DNA of 64,000 nt from Stereocaulon alpinum (Eukaryota; Ascomycota; Lecanoromycetes; Lecanorales; Stereocaulaceae). This document shows positions 33,811 through 46,362 of this stretch, piece by piece. The first letter of the stretch is position 1, and each line of letters starts with the position of its first letter. Made by a program: the position numbers and the translations under genes. The stretch spans positions 1 through 64,000 of the forward strand of contig JAEUBA010000027.1 of NCBI GenBank assembly GCA_018257865.1, written 5' to 3'. The notes beneath the pieces are model-generated. The model was not told the origin of the DNA, did no database searches, and saw only the letters and a list, made by a program, of their open reading frames with translations.

Positions 33811-36800
33811 TCAAGCCAATGCTTCCCTCAAGAATTCAGTCAGCTTGTCCACATACGGTGCCCTCATCATACTGAAATGGTTACCCTCCATATGCCTCGT
33901 GGTGATCTTACTTTCATCCAAGAACTCTTCCCACAAATTCGGTCCAAAGTCTGTTCTGTTTTCCAACAACCACTGTGCATGTCCGTACGGGTAAGGGTCT
34001 GGCTTGGGGTCGTCAGGGAATTTGCACACGCCGTCTTCGCACCACATAGCCCACACATTCGGACACTTGGCGGGATTTATCCTTACGGCCTCGTATGTGG
34101 AAAGTGCGTGGACTGAGGCTGCGAAATGGGGTAGGAGCCAAGGTGGAAGTTTCTCGAGTGCGCCTTCACCGTCGCCGAGGAGGCCAATAGAACCAAAGAA
34201 GCGATGAATGGAGCTGGGGAGCGGCTCGATGATTAGCGGGCATGGAGTGTCGATGAATATGAGAGTCTCAACAACGTCGCCAGCCTCGAGTAGTTGGCGA
34301 ACTGTCTCGAAAGAGATAACACCGCCCGCAGACCAACCGCCGACATGATAAGGTCCTTTGGGTTGCCGATGTTTGATCTCTTGGATAAATTTCGTAGCGA
34401 TGCCAGTGACGCCACAAACGAATTCCTCGGGAGTCCTGCAGAAGGGAGAAGTGAGACCCCAGACGGCTACCTTGGGCGAGATCTCGTCCATGAAGATGTA
34501 AGACGTTGGCGCTCCACCGCCATCAGGGATCAGCCAGAATTGCTTCTCCGCATTCTTAGGACTGCCTTGAAGCAAGACAGAGCTTGCAAAGCGTTCGGGT
34601 AAAAGAGACTTCTTGGCCTTTGGCGCCTGGATCACCTTCTGTGACACTGGCGCTGTTGCGGGTGTCGGAGAATGTGCTGGCGCTGGCGCTGGCTGTCCTA
34701 CCCGTGGCTTTGGCTTCGGTGGTGGCCCAATATGAAGAGCTGTCTCGATGGATTTGATAGTCTGATTGTCTACCAGGAAATCTGATGGTAGTGACAGGCC
34801 TGCCTTCTCGCGTAGTATTCCGAGGATGGAGAGGCTCATCAGTGAGTCCATGCCGAGCGCACTCAGATCGTCAGCGGCTGACAGCTCCGCGATGTCCACG
34901 CCCATCTCCTCCGAGATGGTCTGCCGGATAATCATTGACAGAGAGTCGGAATCCGATGGGGTACCGGGAGATCCTGGCGGAGATATGGGTGTCACAACGG
35001 ACCCGTCCTGTGAGGAGTCGTCATCTGAGTCTAGCGATGGCGTGGCGGTGCTTGATGCGTAGTCTTCGTCATCTTTAACGGCATTGGAAGACTCATATTG
35101 GCGAAGATGAAACTTCAAGGAGCCAACAGTGGGATAATCGACGAAGACAGATGACGGGGTATCGATCTCGATTTCCTCTCGTATCCTGCCGCTGATTGAC
35201 AATGACATCAGGGAGTCGACTCCCATGTTGGCAAAGTCTAAGCCGTCAGCCAGCTCAGAGACATCTACACCAATCTCGGACGCAATGATGTCAAGGACTT
35301 TGGTAGTGACTGAAGGGCCGGCAATCGACCGGATAGCCGCTTTAGGTTTGGTGACGATGGATTTCTGGGCTGGTTTGGCGGTGATAGCTGGTCGACTGGT
35401 CACTGGTGCCTTCTGAGCTGCGCTCCCTTTGGGCGGCAGGAAGGTGTTCAAGAGCGTTCGTGGAATGCACTGGAACTTCAAAGCACCGCACATGCCAATG
35501 ATCCTGTCTCCATCGAAGATGTAGACATCCCCAGCTACCATATTGCCTGCAAGTGGTTGCATCTTGACATAGGAGCGGTACGTCTTGTCTGCAACAAGAG
35601 GCTCAGCGAAGCGCATCGATTCCCAGCCATGAGAGACATAGACTTGTTTGCTCGAGTCCACAGCGTCGTTGGCATTGACGATGAAGCCGGCCAGATGACA
35701 GACGCTATCGATCCAGTAAGGGCTGCACACAAAGTTACCATCGGCTTCGGTAGTCTGGAAGGCGATATGAGCGGTAGCCTCAAGCGCTGGGCTATCGAGA
35801 ATGACCTCCTCCATTCCCCTATACTTAGCATCATATTCAACAAAGGCACCAAAAAGCTTATAGGCCATCCCTCGAAGCATGCGGTGAGCTGAGCCAGATG
35901 TGGCAGCGTTCTTCAATCCCTCCACTCTCCCACTGATTAGGTATGCGCTTCGCTGCCATTGTGCGAGCCAGTCGGTTCCAGAGCCAAAGTCGACGTAGCA
36001 CTTCGCGTGCTGCATCTCGCTCTTGCCAGATCCGCTGCTGAAGACGAGATTTGCTCTCTCAGTAGTGATATCGGCTGTAGTGGCAGTCAAACGTAAGGTC
36101 TGGCCCTTTCCACCATCATCATTAGCAATGAAGGGTTTGAAGACTTCCATGTGGCAAACATTCATATGCACACTCTTTGTTCCTGGCCGAACAAGCTTGT
36201 ATAAGTGTTCACCAATGGTCATTGCCATGTCGCCATATATTGATGATGGACAGAGTGACGTGCCGTTGACCACATGGCCGCTGATTGCGGCAAGGAGATC
36301 AGGTCGAGAAATATCAGACTCCACGACGACCGTTGCCTTGTCGGCATCGACAACCTCCGATACAACTCTGTGAACTGTCGTTGTCGAAAGCTTAGGGACT
36401 TCGGCCTCAGGCAGAGCAGCAAGGCCCTGAATTTGGCCTTTGTACAAGTTCCAGTCCCCTGTGTATTGGATCCAGTAAGTTTTATTATCGAAAGCATAGG
36501 CGGGGAGATCCAACATCTGAACACAGTCAATAAAGTCGCGATGGAATTCGTTCCAGTCGATGGCGAGTCCTGTGATGTGTAGAGTTGCCAAACTCTCCAC
36601 GAGAGTTTTATAGGGAGCCGTATTTTTGCGGAGCGATGCGACTGCGACGACATCGTGTCCAAGCTCTGATTTGACGAAGCTCAGGCAGACGGGACTGGGC
36701 CCGATCTCGACCCAGACAGTCTGGTCATTAATAAGTCCGAGCTGCTGGGCGGCCGCCAGACCTCCAGCAAAGTCGACAGTCTCCCTCGCATGCCTTGCTA

Positions 36801-39800
36801 GGTAATGTTCATCGATGCGGTCCCCTTCACTCAAGACGCTTGCTAAAAGCGGTGAGATGACAGGGATTTCTGGCTTACGGAAAGTGACCGATTGAGCCAC
36901 ATCCTCAAACTTCGCAAGAATGGTATCGACTTGAGATGAGTGGAACGCAAACTGTACGTTGAGTTTGGTGCATTTTGTGCCTTGGGCTGATAATTTTTCC
37001 GCGACTTTGTCAATGTCATCGACAGTTCCCCCAAGGACTGTTTCTCGTGATCCATTAATACAAGCCACCTCCACTCCTGGAAAGTCAGCAAAGTGCTCTT
37101 TCAACAAGCTTGTCGACGACTTCGTTGCGAGCATGGCATGAGTGTTAGCGGTGCACATCTCTTGAAGTAGCCTCGCTCTCTCTGACACAAGATAGATAGT
37201 CTCAGAGACTGAGATGACTCCGGCCGCATTGAGCGCAGCATACTCTCCAAGGCTGTGACCCACCACCACGTCAGGTTTGACACCCCAAGATACCCACAAG
37301 CGTGTCAAAGCCATCTGAATACAAGTCAAGCCAACCTGGACCACCGTTGGAGACAAATCCTTTGCCTCGACGTCACCTTTGATAAGAGATAGAAATGATG
37401 GGCAATTCAGGCCGACAGCGATGTTGTCGAAGGTGTGTATGTCGGTGCGGAAGTGATTTGAAAGGTCATAGAGCTGCCTGGCTAGTGCTGTGTAGTGCGA
37501 ACCTTGACCAGTGTAGGCAAAGGCAACGCTTGGAGAGACGCTTGAAACTGGCTCAATTGCATCATCCATCTTTGAGGCTAAAATTTCCATCGCTTTACTC
37601 AAGCTATCGCAGCCAAAAGTGATGCGGTAGTTGTGTTGGATGCGGCGCGCGGTAGTGGTATAGGATAAGTCGGGAAGCCGGGTTTCTGGATTTCGCTTGA
37701 TGTAATGAATTAGGTTCTTACTGTTTGCTCGCAGTGCAGACTTGGACTTTGCTGAAACGGTAACAACCCATTCGCCTCGCTCGTCGTTCTTCAGAGGAGC
37801 TCTTGGTGGTGCATCTTCGAGAAGCAGGGCTGTATTGCCACCAGCGGCGCTAAAGTTATTGACAAAAATACGTCTTGGTGAGCCGTCTTGGGATACCAGT
37901 GGAGTAGGCTTGAACGCAATATGCACGTTGCGAGCATTTAGATCCTGGGGAAATCCCTGATTGATGGTTTTCTTGATGCCACAATGAGGAGGTATGGTAT
38001 TCTTCTGCATCATAAGCAAACACTTGATCATGGCGGTGACGCCAGATACTGCTTCTCCGTGGCCCACATTTGCCTTGACTGAACCCAGGTGAAGAGACTT
38101 TTTTCTTGTTCCCGATCGAGATGCAGGTGCGAAGATGTTTGAGACAGATTTCATCTCTGTGCCGTCACCAGCCTGAGTGCCCGTTCCGTGCATTTCGACA
38201 TAGTTGACGTCGTGGGGATCCACCCCAGCGTCGTCCATGACTTTCTTGAACAATTGCTCCTGGGTTGGTGCGTGAGGATGTGTGATGGAGATGGCGTTTG
38301 AGGAATGGTTGGTAGCCGTTTCGAGGATGACGCCCAGGATACGATCATTGTCAGCCAAGGCGTCGTCCAGGCGCTTTATAACTAGACTTCCAATACCATC
38401 GCCTCGACAGTACCCATCTGCATCGTTGTCGAACGTCTGGCAGTTACCTGTCTTAGACAAAAATTGACCTCGACTGAGTCCAGCGAAGATGTCGGAATTC
38501 GTCATCACGTTAAGCCCTCCAGTTACCGCTGTATCGCAATCGCCGGCCCACAGAGACGTACATGCTAGCTGCAAGGCGGCTGCGCTCGAGGAACATGCTG
38601 TATCGATGCTAAAACTTGGGCCACTGAACTTAAAGTAGTAGTTGATTCGTCCCTTGTAACAACGTTAGGGAAACTTAGCGACCCGCATTCAAGACATTAC
38701 TCACAGGGGCAAACGCTCTGACTCCTGCAGTGATGAAGTACGTGTCTATGTCTTGAGCCTCATTGATCTCTCGCCAGTCATCGCTAGTCTGGCCGTAAAA
38801 GGTCCCGATCCTGTCAAGCATGGTCGATGGCGACCGGTTGGGGACGTAACCTGCCATTTCCAGCGCTTCATATGCGCTCACTAGACCAAGTCGATGCATA
38901 GGATCAGTCACAGTTGCCTCACGTGGTGACATGTTGAAGAATCGCGGGTCAAAGAGGCCGGGCTCGTCAATGAAGTTGCCGAAAGGGGTTTGGCTAGTAT
39001 TCCGTATCTTGCCTGTAGGGTCATAATGCTTGTCCACGTTGAATCGATCTGCAGGGATCTTTGAAAAAATCAATATAATTTCAATGGTATATGCCAAGAG
39101 AGAGACCTTACCTTTCGATGGACGTCCAAGCCCGCTTCAAGCAAGTCCCAGAATCGCTCGTGATCAGCTGCGTCAGGAAATCTGCCTGCCATCCCGACTA
39201 TCGCAAGCTTCGGTCTCCGCGATGTCCTCGAAGTTTCGTTGACTTCTCGCAGATTGCTCGGTGCTTGTGTTAGTCTATCAGTGTGGGACTTCACCTCCGC
39301 CTCGCTTTCAAATTGTAAGACTCTTGTGAACATGCTCTCCGAACTATTAGGGCCAAGTGATATGATGTCACACCTGGCGCAGTGAGCCGCAGCCACCAGA
39401 TCTCGACATCCGGCGACGACATCTTCAAGTTTGAGAGGTCTGTTTAAGATGTCCTTGACGACTGCGGCCAGGATTGCTGGGGCGTCAAGACTCCGGTCAA
39501 AGCAAGTGCCGGAGCTTGTTGAGATTAGAGGGACAGCCAACCTATAATTCGCTAAAGTCCTCGACCGTCGGGTATCTGATGAGCACAAGATTTGACTTAT
39601 ATTTACTCTTTCGTACAAGTGCGGAGCGTGGTATGGACCATAGATTGGTAGTTCAATACGCTTGGAAGCTGGGAGGGTAGATGACTGCCAAAGCTGTCTC
39701 AGCGTCGCTGGTGGGCCGCTGATGTTGACGGAGCTAGCTGTGAAGGCACTGATATATGCTCGATTGCTCAAGGGGATCATCTTATAGGAACTATTAGTCT

Positions 39801-40467
39801 GGTATAAGTAAAGGGTAGTCGGCCTTGAGTTACCTTCTCTTGATGGAACGAGGCAAGAATGGGCAGGGCTTCGGCCTCCGTCATGTCTGCAATGGCATGA
39901 GACCAGCTGTCGGCACCACCCTGTGTGGCTGCAACTTCCACATATCTGGCTGTCGTTCTGGCAAGGTTACCCACACGGAAAGCAATCAATATGACTTCCA
40001 CAGCAAGGGGTATCAGAGCAGTGATCTCAGGTGACAATGCCACAGCAGCTGCGGCCAATAGCCCAGCAGATATGCCAACGACGCATGACTTGGAGGTCTC
40101 GTCGGACTGGCCACGAAGAGCGCCGGTATACCTGGCAAGGTTCAGATTTGATGTCCAATTCCCGGGTCAAGTGGACTCACTCAATATAATGTGCCAATTG
40201 AGAAATGCAGAGGAGGGCATTAGTCACTCCCTCATGAGCATTGACTCCGCTCGTTCGTTCGTTCAGCTCTGCAATAGTTGTAAAGGATGGTATAGCTACT
40301 CTCTCCGCAGGAGGGAGTTGAGCAATTTCATGCCGTAGGGCATCGCTGGCCCTTTGGAACAAGAGACTGAGGAAAGGGTTCTCTCTGCTCTCAAGAATCT
40401 GCTTCTGTATGTGAGCGTGGTCGACTAATGCTTGGTCCCCAAACAGGAGAACTCGCATTCCAACCAT
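33811..40467 (-). CDS. pks1: Non-reducing polyketide synthase, DHN-melanin type (SAT-KS-AT-PT-ACP-ACP-TE)
   Basis: It builds an aromatic naphthalene precursor (1,3,6,8-tetrahydroxynaphthalene in characterised relatives) from malonyl units. The product is 2,149 residues from exons 40467-40181, 40131-39834, 39780-39112, 39058-38705 and 38652-33811 (introns 49-53 nt, phases consistent). Domains in order: SAT (MRVLLFGDQ...; LPLAVEV, YISAFTASS); KS (PKLAIVGMAGRFPDA; active-site DTACSSS; HGTGTQAGD; GHGEAVSG); AT (GQGSHYTALARQL; GHSLGEYAALNAAG); PT (GHVVNGTSLCPSSIY with its His, WIDSVCHLAG with its Asp); two ACPs (GVDSLMSLS and GMDSLMSLS, each with the phosphopantetheine Ser); TE/Claisen cyclase (GWSAGGVISFE; late His in GNHFSMM). 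All catalytic residues I looked for are present. It is divergent from the AflR-type regulator. Confidence 0.95.
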
Positions 40468-42329
40468 CTTCGCAGTGCAGTAACACAGTGAATCAGATTG
40501 TTGACAAATACGTGAACATTGAAACTCCGCTGCACGAATAGCTTCTATAACATGCCATCAGCGAGATTGATCGCCGTACTATTCCCCGTCCATATGTCAC
40601 GATTACCTATCACGCACGGTTTCCATTCAGCCTTGGCCACAGTGGTCAATCCCACGATCTACCAGATCGAGGTTGCCGCCTGTGCAAATGTGCCTATCGA
40701 CATGGTTTGCCATGCTCGCTGAGGCATGTCGGCTTTGGGAAGTCCATCCTGAACGGGATAGATCCTTCCACTGCAATCACCGACTGGGAAACGACCGGCA
40801 AGTTGAGGAAGCCCTTGCAGAACACATCGCTGCTAGCACTCCAATCGCCGTACGAAGGTATATTGAGACCGAGATATCTTGCGAGACTCATCCGGCGACA
40901 GACGTTGTCCCTTACTGTGACACGTTCCCATGTTGCCGAAACGACAGACAGGCTGGGGAAAGTCAAGTCGAGGCTTCGTCATATATCGAACTTGACCGAG
41001 ACCTGCTTTCAGGATTACTACTGGGCCTAGCACTGGCCATGTATTCATGTAGGTCGCGCCCCAATCGCAGGGATCCTGATAAGCGACACGCAGGGTCAAG
41101 ATGGAATCAACCAAGAGATCGTTGACTGGGGTCCAACGGCGAAGTATCATGCAAAATGTGGCAGAGGGCGGTGTGGCAATGTGGAGAGGCGCTATCGTAT
41201 CCTCGTATCATGGAGCGACGATGTAGTGATATTGTCAGCAATTGGCTATCGCAAACTTTGTCTTACGTGGTCAGGGGTGCTTCCTTGTGCATCTCTGGCA
41301 ATCCCAGGAGAAGTACCGGCATCATGACTTGCATTAGCCACAGTCAACCCCCTACCAGTCTTTGAGGCGATTGGCGGCAAAACACTTCCCAGAAACGCGC
41401 TAATGACGATGAGTAAGCAGGCGATTGCTAAAGTAAAGCGACACTAGCACGCGTCTTTACTACCCCCACACTCTGCTCTCGTTGCTCCCTCTTTCCTCAT
41501 GTCTCCAACCCTCTACCAGAAATAACCTCATGTCATGAACTCTCATCGCATTCTGTTCGTCCAAGTCCCACATGTCTTACTTCGAGTCATTATCGTCTTC
41601 GTCTTCAATCCTGCTGCTTCTGCCCTTTGATTTCTGCTGCTATCCGAAATCTCCGAGCCTACATTCTTTTTCTCCACCAGAAATCATCGTGCATGCAAGG
41701 GTCCGGTGTCATTGGAGCTCCTTGAATCCACTTTCTTGCAGCTCGCAGCCGAGACGTGGGATGCTAGCCTGTATTACTTTTTACTCGGAGACCTTCGAGA
41801 CCTAGGTTCCAAAGCCTCAGTGAAGTCATCGCTTTCTTGAAGACCACAGAAGAAAGGTTTGTTTCTAGTCGACTTCATAGCGTCACTGGCTCATCGGACT
41901 CGTCTCCGAGTCATCGATACTCTGCACTGTCAAGGCGCTCAGAGATTTCTCTGATTGACCCAGCATGCAACGTCCCTTGATCGGAAACGCTATATTGCTC
42001 TTTTCGCTCATACACTTCCTTGTATATCTCTCTACATGCTGCTCCAAGCTGTAGTCTCCCTAATACACCTCATACTATGCCAAGAATAGTCGCATATATT
42101 GATCCTTATCTTCGTCATCGATTCTACATGTAACTCTTCATACTAATCCCGCCCACCTAGTACAATTACGCGCTTTTGGGCTTTTTTCATCCGTCCTGCC
42201 AGGGGTCCGAGCCCTCAATAAGTTCTCCAATGCTCTTAAGGCTTTACGGTTCGGCCACACCACTCTCAGCCTTCTAGACGGCGTTGCAGTCCCGGAACTT
42301 CCTCCTAGAAATATTCCTACTCCGCCAGG
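40468..42329. other. Divergent upstream region between PKS and regulator
   Basis: This is a 1.9 kb gap between the PKS start and the regulator start. Competing frames on both strands at 40,670-41,150 lack domains and splice support. A TCG-N5-CGA sequence lies at 40,845-40,855. From about 41,450 the sequence is pyrimidine-rich (CTCTC, TCTTC runs), as in fungal promoters. Confidence 0.5.
40845..40855. promoter_or_regulatory. Candidate AflR-type site TCG-N5-CGA upstream of PKS
   Basis: TCGCCGTACGA fits the palindromic core TCG(N5)CGA described for AflR of Aspergillus, which belongs to the same family as the regulator in this window. It lies about 380 bp upstream of the PKS start codon. Six fixed bases occur by chance about once in 4 kb, so this is weak on its own. 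Confidence 0.3.
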
Positions 42330-43655
42330 ATGCCTGACCAATCTGAGCCTACCGTCAACCCAGCGCCAGCCAAGACTCCCAAATTGCGCGAGTCCTGCGA
42401 CAGTTGCCTCATCGCCAAGGTCAAGTGTAGCAAGTCAAGACCACTTTGCGGACGATGCCTCGCAAATGGTGCACCATGCGTCTACAGCCCATCTTCAAGA
42501 TCGGGCAAACGGAATCGCAACTCCAACGGCATATCCAAATCCATCAACACCTCAGCGACGCATACCAGTGCCCATGGCAAAGGACTTGACAGCCCTAGGA
42601 GCACACTTCCACCTTCAGCCTCATATCTTACTCGACTGATGTATCCACTTTTAGACGCTGCGGATCGTTCTCTTCTTGATCCGAACGAGGGGCCAATAGG
42701 CGGTACCACGTCGCCCTTACTACAAGAAAACTCACTTGTTCCAGTTCCGATCCTTCGCGAATTGAACACAAACGGAGATGGGGACGGATTTGATTCGTCA
42801 GACTTTCTGCCAACCCCTCCATTTCACCAGGGTGATTTCATGGACTTTATGGCCACCTCTGGACCAAATCCGTTCCCAGATTTCACTACTGCACCGCCTT
42901 CGCCATGTCTCAATACCGATCATTTCCCGTCCAGCCCTGCTTGGACAACCAAACAGGACCCTTACCTCCGAAACTTCCAAAGTCCGCTTGACATGATGCC
43001 CGTTGGTCGCGCTTCGTCCTCCCAAACAACACCTCGCCCCTCCGCTCCACCACCACCTCCCCCTCCCCAAGATCACAATCATCAAGAGTTGATAAAATCC
43101 AACACGGAGAATAGTCAGCCATGCGACTGCTTCGCAGCTTGCCTACAAGTCCTTCAATCCCTACACAATCATTCATCACTTCTCTCAGCCACACAGCAGG
43201 GTGGTCCGCCTTTTGATGTCGTTCTCACAATCAATCGTGAAGCTATGGAAAGTTGCTCTACCATGCTCGAATGCGGAAGTTGTGTGTCGAAGAGCGGCAG
43301 GAGTATATCAACGATGATGTTGGCTACGATCTTTGGCAAAGTGATGTCACTGTATAGAGCCGCCTGTTTTCTAAGGTTTGGGCCCTCGACTAGCATGCAA
43401 GCCACAGCACAATTAGCTTTTGGGGCCTACACTGTGACTGGGGAGAACAGACAGTTGTTGGAAATAGAAATCCTGCTACTGGAGCTAAGGAAGGTGGAAA
43501 GTATTCTCGCCGTCTACTCCAAGCGATTCATGAATACGCAGGCTGAGAAGGATGATGAGACTAGTGTGTACAATGCGTTAACGGCCTATCTGGACAAAAA
43601 TCTGCGGTACATTGTGGAGTTCTTGCAAATGCGCAAAGGTGGAGCCCTTAAATGA
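42330..43655 (+). CDS. Zn2Cys6 transcription factor with AflR domain
   Basis: This is a nuclear DNA-binding regulator, probably of the adjacent pathway. It is a single exon of 441 residues. The binuclear zinc cluster starts at about residue 22 with spacing C-x2-C-x6-C-x6-C-x2-C-x6-C (CDSCLIAKVKCSKSRPLCGR then CLANGAPC), followed by a basic linker RSGKRNRN. A Ser/Pro-rich middle with a run of nine prolines leads to an AflR-type C-terminal region (CDCFAACLQVLQSLHNH, ESCSTMLECGSC, IFGKVMSLYRAA, ELRKVESILAVYSKRF). This arrangement is that of aflatoxin-pathway AflR and not of Cmr1, the C2H2 plus Zn2Cys6 factor known at melanin loci. It points away from the PKS and towards the SDR, which converges on it. 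Confidence 0.9.
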   Translation: MPDQSEPTVNPAPAKTPKLRESCDSCLIAKVKCSKSRPLCGRCLANGAPCVYSPSSRSGKRNRNSNGISKSINTSATHTSAHGKGLDSPRSTLPPSASYLTRLMYPLLDAADRSLLDPNEGPIGGTTSPLLQENSLVPVPILRELNTNGDGDGFDSSDFLPTPPFHQGDFMDFMATSGPNPFPDFTTAPPSPCLNTDHFPSSPAWTTKQDPYLRNFQSPLDMMPVGRASSSQTTPRPSAPPPPPPPQDHNHQELIKSNTENSQPCDCFAACLQVLQSLHNHSSLLSATQQGGPPFDVVLTINREAMESCSTMLECGSCVSKSGRSISTMMLATIFGKVMSLYRAACFLRFGPSTSMQATAQLAFGAYTVTGENRQLLEIEILLLELRKVESILAVYSKRFMNTQAEKDDETSVYNALTAYLDKNLRYIVEFLQMRKGGALK

Positions 43656-43821
43656 GCTTTTGCATAAATTCATGACGTGACGGTATAGTAATATCTAATT
43701 GGACACTTGCACGCCACAGCACGCACACACCAGGAAAGGAATCTAGATTAGTTGATTAGAAACGCCAGAAACACCATGCAACTGTTCACTTTCATCTCTT
43801 TGCCCATCTTACTTCACAACG

Positions 43822-44871
43822 TCACTGGCCTGAGCCACCAGAGATAGTGACGATTTGTCCTAAGTACTTTAGCACGCGTATGGGAACAGACGAAATTATT
43901 TGGGGACACTAACCATTCACCCAACCGCCATCTTCGCTGGCCAAGAATGCCACCACCCTAGCAACATCCACCGGCATTGCACATCTTCCCAATGGACATG
44001 CATTCGCCATTTCATTCTCAATCTTCTCGGCCGACCAATCCCCAGTCGCACCTGGTATATACTTCCAAGCAACCTGAGCGAACATATCTGACTTGACACC
44101 ACCTGGAGCAATCGCGTTGACTGTGATACCCTTCTTGCCGAAATCCTTAGCGAATGACTTGGTGATGCCGTTCACAGCCGATTTACTGCCAGAGTAAAGC
44201 GCATGGTCACCCACTGATATTAGACCAGCTGCAATCGATGACATCAGAATCAGACGGCCCCCGGGCTCGCAATATTTGAACGCATGCTGCCCAACAAAGA
44301 ATTGCGCACGAAGATTCAGTCCAAAAACCAAGTCGAATCTTTCTTCCGTGATATCCTCGGTCTTGTCAAAGCTCTCCATGCCCGAATTCGAACACACTAT
44401 GTCGATTTTGCCAAAATGGGCTTTCGACTCCTGAAACATTCTGGTAATCTCAGGCACCTTTGACACGTCTGCCTGGACTGCAATGGCCCTGCTACCCAGA
44501 GCTTCTATCTGCGAGACGATAGCGTTGGCACCATCAACACCTTTCACGTAATTGACAACGACAGAAGCGCCGCGGGCGCCGAGCTCAATAGCTATACCGG
44601 CGCCGATGCCGCGGGATGCGCCAGTGACGAGAGCAACTTTCCCAGTCAGGTTGTGAGGGACTTGTGAAGTATAATCATTGGTGGATTGTCCGTTAGGCAT
44701 ATGGTCATTATTGGTGTGTCCATTAGCTTCTGGTGCAACAGAAGCCAATTCTTTGATTGACTGTCCACCGATGCTCGCCTCGCCTGACGTTGCTGCATTG
44801 GATATCTGTTCTGTGGGTATCTGTTCGTTGGATGGCTGTACACCAATAGCGTCGACTTCCATCTCAGGCAT
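43822..44871 (-). CDS. Short-chain dehydrogenase, tetra-/trihydroxynaphthalene reductase type
   Basis: NADPH-dependent reductases of this type (Brn1, ThnR, Ver-1) reduce hydroxynaphthalenes in DHN pathways. The product is 331 residues from exons 44871-43914 and 43859-43822; the 54-nt intron joins GGWVNG to QIVTISGGSGQ. The SDR core shows TGASRGIGAGIA (cofactor loop), a SNSGMESF segment, NLRAQFFVGQHAFKY, the catalytic Ser in LILMSSIAAGL, YSGSKSA (YxxxK) and NAIAPGGVKSDMF. The core starts only at about residue 76. Before it is a polar, Asn/Gln/Ser-rich extension (EQIPTEQISNAATSG, NGHTNNDHMPNGQ) that the family normally lacks. ATG 44,871 is the first true ATG of the frame. It is divergent from scytalone dehydratase. 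Confidence 0.88.
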
Positions 44872-45191
44872 TTTGACAGGATTATATATAGAAGCTGGCA
44901 ATAATGTATAAGCAGTGTTTAGGGCTCCTTTGGCTGTAGAATGATACCTATTGTTAACACGGAAAAGGATGGATGTCGTCCATATAAGAGTCCTACGTTG
45001 CCTAGGATCGAGGGTCCAATGAATGAGACTTCGGCCTCTCGCAGTTCGGCATCACGCCTCACGGCAACTATCATACATGACCGCAGAACACTCCCCTTGG
45101 AAAATTCTGAAACGTACTATCCGGTCGGTATAAACGTTGCCTGACGCAGAGCAATTCAGTTCCTGGGTATGCAAAGTGCCAAACGCACATT

Positions 45192-45202
45192 TCGATGACC
45201 GA
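45192..45202. promoter_or_regulatory. Candidate AflR-type site in SDR/scytalone dehydratase intergenic region
   Basis: TCGATGACCGA matches the core TCG(N5)CGA. It sits 321 bp upstream of the SDR start and on the 5' side of the scytalone dehydratase gene, in the region between two divergent pathway genes. One such match is expected by chance in about 4 kb, so support is modest. Confidence 0.35.
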
Positions 45203-45427
45203 AACGGTGATTGGCCGGATCGAAAATCTCGGCGTATCAATCTGAGGTATGGGTAAAGAACAGTGAGGCCAGAAAATTCGTTCAGCACAGTGCAGATGGG
45301 GCGAATAGGCTCAACCACTTGAACGTGTACTCAGTGGTACATTGTTATACTACGGGACAGGCCGATAGGAGCGTGTCGGAGGATAAACACCCATTAGATA
45401 TTGCGACGGAAGGGTGAGTGGGCGGAT

Positions 45428-46193
45428 ATGGACGGGCCGTGGCATACAGGCTTTCGCTGTCAAAGCAGTGGTGAAGGGTGGTACGTTTTCACAAGGATTC
45501 CCCGTCTATCTATACAAGCCCAACGTCCCACTAATCTCTTCAAGCCCCAAAGTCAATTCCTCACTGTGGCCGAACCCATCGCTATTGACCATATAGCTCA
45601 GCCAGGCAATATGGTCGTCGTTGCGGGTCTTGCATCTCAAGCTGACGAGGTCATGGCTGATGGAGTTGCTGAGTCCTCAGCGGAGACGCCTTCGCCACAC
45701 CCATATCCGGCAGGGCAAGTTTCAGAAGCCAGTCCTCCACTAGAAAAGACAACAGCAGGAGCAGCTCAGACAGAGATGGGCCCCCCAAGACGGCCTTTAC
45801 TACAGGCTCATGCTAGCAGAACACAGACAGCAGAGATGCCCCTGTCAAACCTGATCAGCGCTCCTCGAACAGGGACTCTGACAGCATATACGCCAATTCC
45901 AGCATGGTGTGGTGGAGATGACATTCCAGAAGCACAAGCACCTAAAGCGGACACAAAGAAAACCGCTATGCCACCGCCAGAGAGCTTTACACCACGAGAC
46001 TTAGCAATGGAGAATAATCCTATAGTCAAAGCAGGAAATCCCTCCACACCACATGACATGAGGACTGATCCAGCAGGGTCAGTACACTCGGATCTTGGAG
46101 ACACAACCGGATCATCAATGCTTCCAGAGACTCCTTCCACGGGCTGTTTGGTACCTCCAGCAGCAACACTGCCCTTGAAGATAACATTTGAAG
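45428..46193 (+). CDS. Possible disordered N-terminal exon of scytalone dehydratase, or separate ORF
   Basis: A frame of over 250 codons is open here (ATGs at 45,428 and 45,611). The protein is Pro/Ala/Ser/Thr-rich and looks disordered (ETPSPHPYPAGQVSEASPPL, MLPETPSTG). It ends at a GTGCGT donor at 46,194. An acceptor (GTCGTCAAG, ending 46,264) restores frame with the scytalone dehydratase coding region, which is open upstream of its usual ATG. Spliced this way the product would be 447 residues (or 386 from the second ATG). Known scytalone dehydratases lack such an extension. It may instead be an independent or non-coding frame. Confidence 0.4.
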
Positions 46194-46362
46194 GTGCGTA
46201 GATGACCATTTCTCAAAACATGAGATGAAGAGTCCCATGCCCTGAGTGCACATATGTCGTCAAGACTGGAGTGCTCGTGTTGCGAGCGACTCAAGGTCCA
46301 TACGCAGGGAATTGCTTGTATCAAGGTCGACACCGAGATTTTCCCTTGTGACTACCGAAATC

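Noticed and set aside
40673..41150. Overlapping plus and minus frames of 105-150 codons upstream of the PKS
   Set aside because: They compete with one another, lack domains and splice support, and lie in the PKS/regulator control region.
45401..45427. Start of the frame upstream of scytalone dehydratase at 45,401
   Set aside because: The codon is TTG; the first ATG in frame is at 45,428, so I used that as the earliest plausible start.
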